Source: Proteobacteria bacterium HN_bin10
GTDB taxonomy: Bacteria > Pseudomonadota > Alphaproteobacteria > Caulobacterales > Aquidulcibacteraceae
NCBI GenBank assembly: GCA_002083515.1
Contig: LWDN01000058.1
Coordinates: forward strand, 1-5,540
Direction: 5' to 3'
Length of the DNA: 5,540 nucleotides
Below the pieces are notes generated by a model. The model had not been told where the DNA came from. It did not search any database and saw nothing but the letters and a program-made list of their open reading frames with translations. Shown one piece after another: positions 5,492 to 5,540 of the stretch (its first letter is position 1; every line of letters starts with the position of its first letter). Position numbers and translations under genes: made by a program.

Positions 5492-5540
5492 TGGCGCCGG
5501 GTGACACACACGCAGCTGCGGGTGATCCGGGTGACACACA
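5491..5540 (+). CDS. paaD: PaaD, N-terminal fragment (runs off the window)
   Basis: An ATG at 5491 shares its A with the paaC stop (TGATG), the same junction as paaB-paaC, and the frame stays open to the window end, giving MAPGDTHAAAGDPGDT. PaaD is the expected next gene in paaABCDE operons; it is an MIP18/SufT-like protein thought to help mature the epoxidase iron or Fe-S centres. No diagnostic PaaD residues are within the visible part: the Ala/Gly/Asp-rich start would be a low-complexity extension ahead of the conserved domain. A GTG at 5501 in another frame is also open to the end and cannot be excluded as the real start. The gene name rests on operon order alone. Confidence 0.55.
   Translation, partial: MAPGDTHAAAGDPGDT
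5497..5540 (+). repeat. 14-bp direct repeat with 30-bp period at the paaD start
   Basis: CCGGGTGACACACA occurs at 5497-5510 and again at 5527-5540, with a shorter relative GCGGGTGAT at 5518-5526 between them. The 30-bp period equals ten codons, so the repeated peptide P-G-D-T stays in the paaD frame. The second copy reaches the last base of the window, so the full number of repeats is unknown. It looks like a small in-frame tandem duplication. Confidence 0.65.

Noticed and set aside
1..5540. A new defence, mobile or biosynthetic system
   Set aside because: Every coding region is accounted for by known phenylacetate-pathway families in a normal order; no transposase, phage gene, CRISPR array, tRNA or rRNA is seen.

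Overview
This window is a divergent segment of the aerobic phenylacetate (phenylacetyl-CoA, paa) catabolic gene cluster from a GC-rich bacterium. All seven genes are recognised from their protein sequence: paaZ and paaG read leftward, and paaI, paaA, paaB, paaC and the first codons of a probable paaD read rightward. The high GC content, the codon use, the AGGAG-type ribosome binding sites and a nested palindrome of a kind I associate with Caulobacterales/Hyphomonadaceae-like genomes suggest an alphaproteobacterium. The taxon is an inference, not something the sequence proves.

Layout. Positions 21-2039 (minus) hold the two-domain ring-opening enzyme PaaZ. An 87-bp gap, 2040-2126, carries a perfect 49-bp three-armed palindrome (2065-2113) and the paaZ ribosome binding site. 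Positions 2127-2915 (minus) hold the ring-epoxide isomerase PaaG. A 66-bp divergent control region, 2916-2981, has two overlapping, nearly mirror-image -10 hexamers and an operator-like element. Positions 2982-3404 (plus) hold the PaaI thioesterase. A 50-bp gap, 3405-3454, has a near-consensus promoter overlapped by a second copy of the operator-like element. The epoxidase genes paaA (3455-4444), paaB (4449-4742) and paaC (4742-5491) follow with 4-bp or overlapping junctions. Another TGATG overlap opens the cut-off paaD frame at 5491, where the window ends inside a 30-bp-period repeat. No stretch over 300 bp lacks a gene.

How the genes work together (known pathway). Phenylacetyl-CoA is epoxidised by PaaABC(D)E, where PaaA is the diiron catalytic subunit. 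PaaG isomerises the epoxide to oxepin-CoA. The PaaZ hydratase domain opens the ring and its aldehyde dehydrogenase domain oxidises the reactive aldehyde. PaaI hydrolyses stalled or toxic CoA thioesters. The ligase paaK, the reductase paaE, the beta-oxidation genes paaF/H/J and any regulator gene are not in this window. The two matching operator-like elements suggest one repressor, plausibly a TetR-type PaaR released by phenylacetyl-CoA, controlling both directions.

The enzymes are canonical. The observations most worth follow-up are non-coding: the three-armed palindrome and its possible interplay with the paaZ ribosome binding site, the symmetric divergent promoter, and the repeated operator element.
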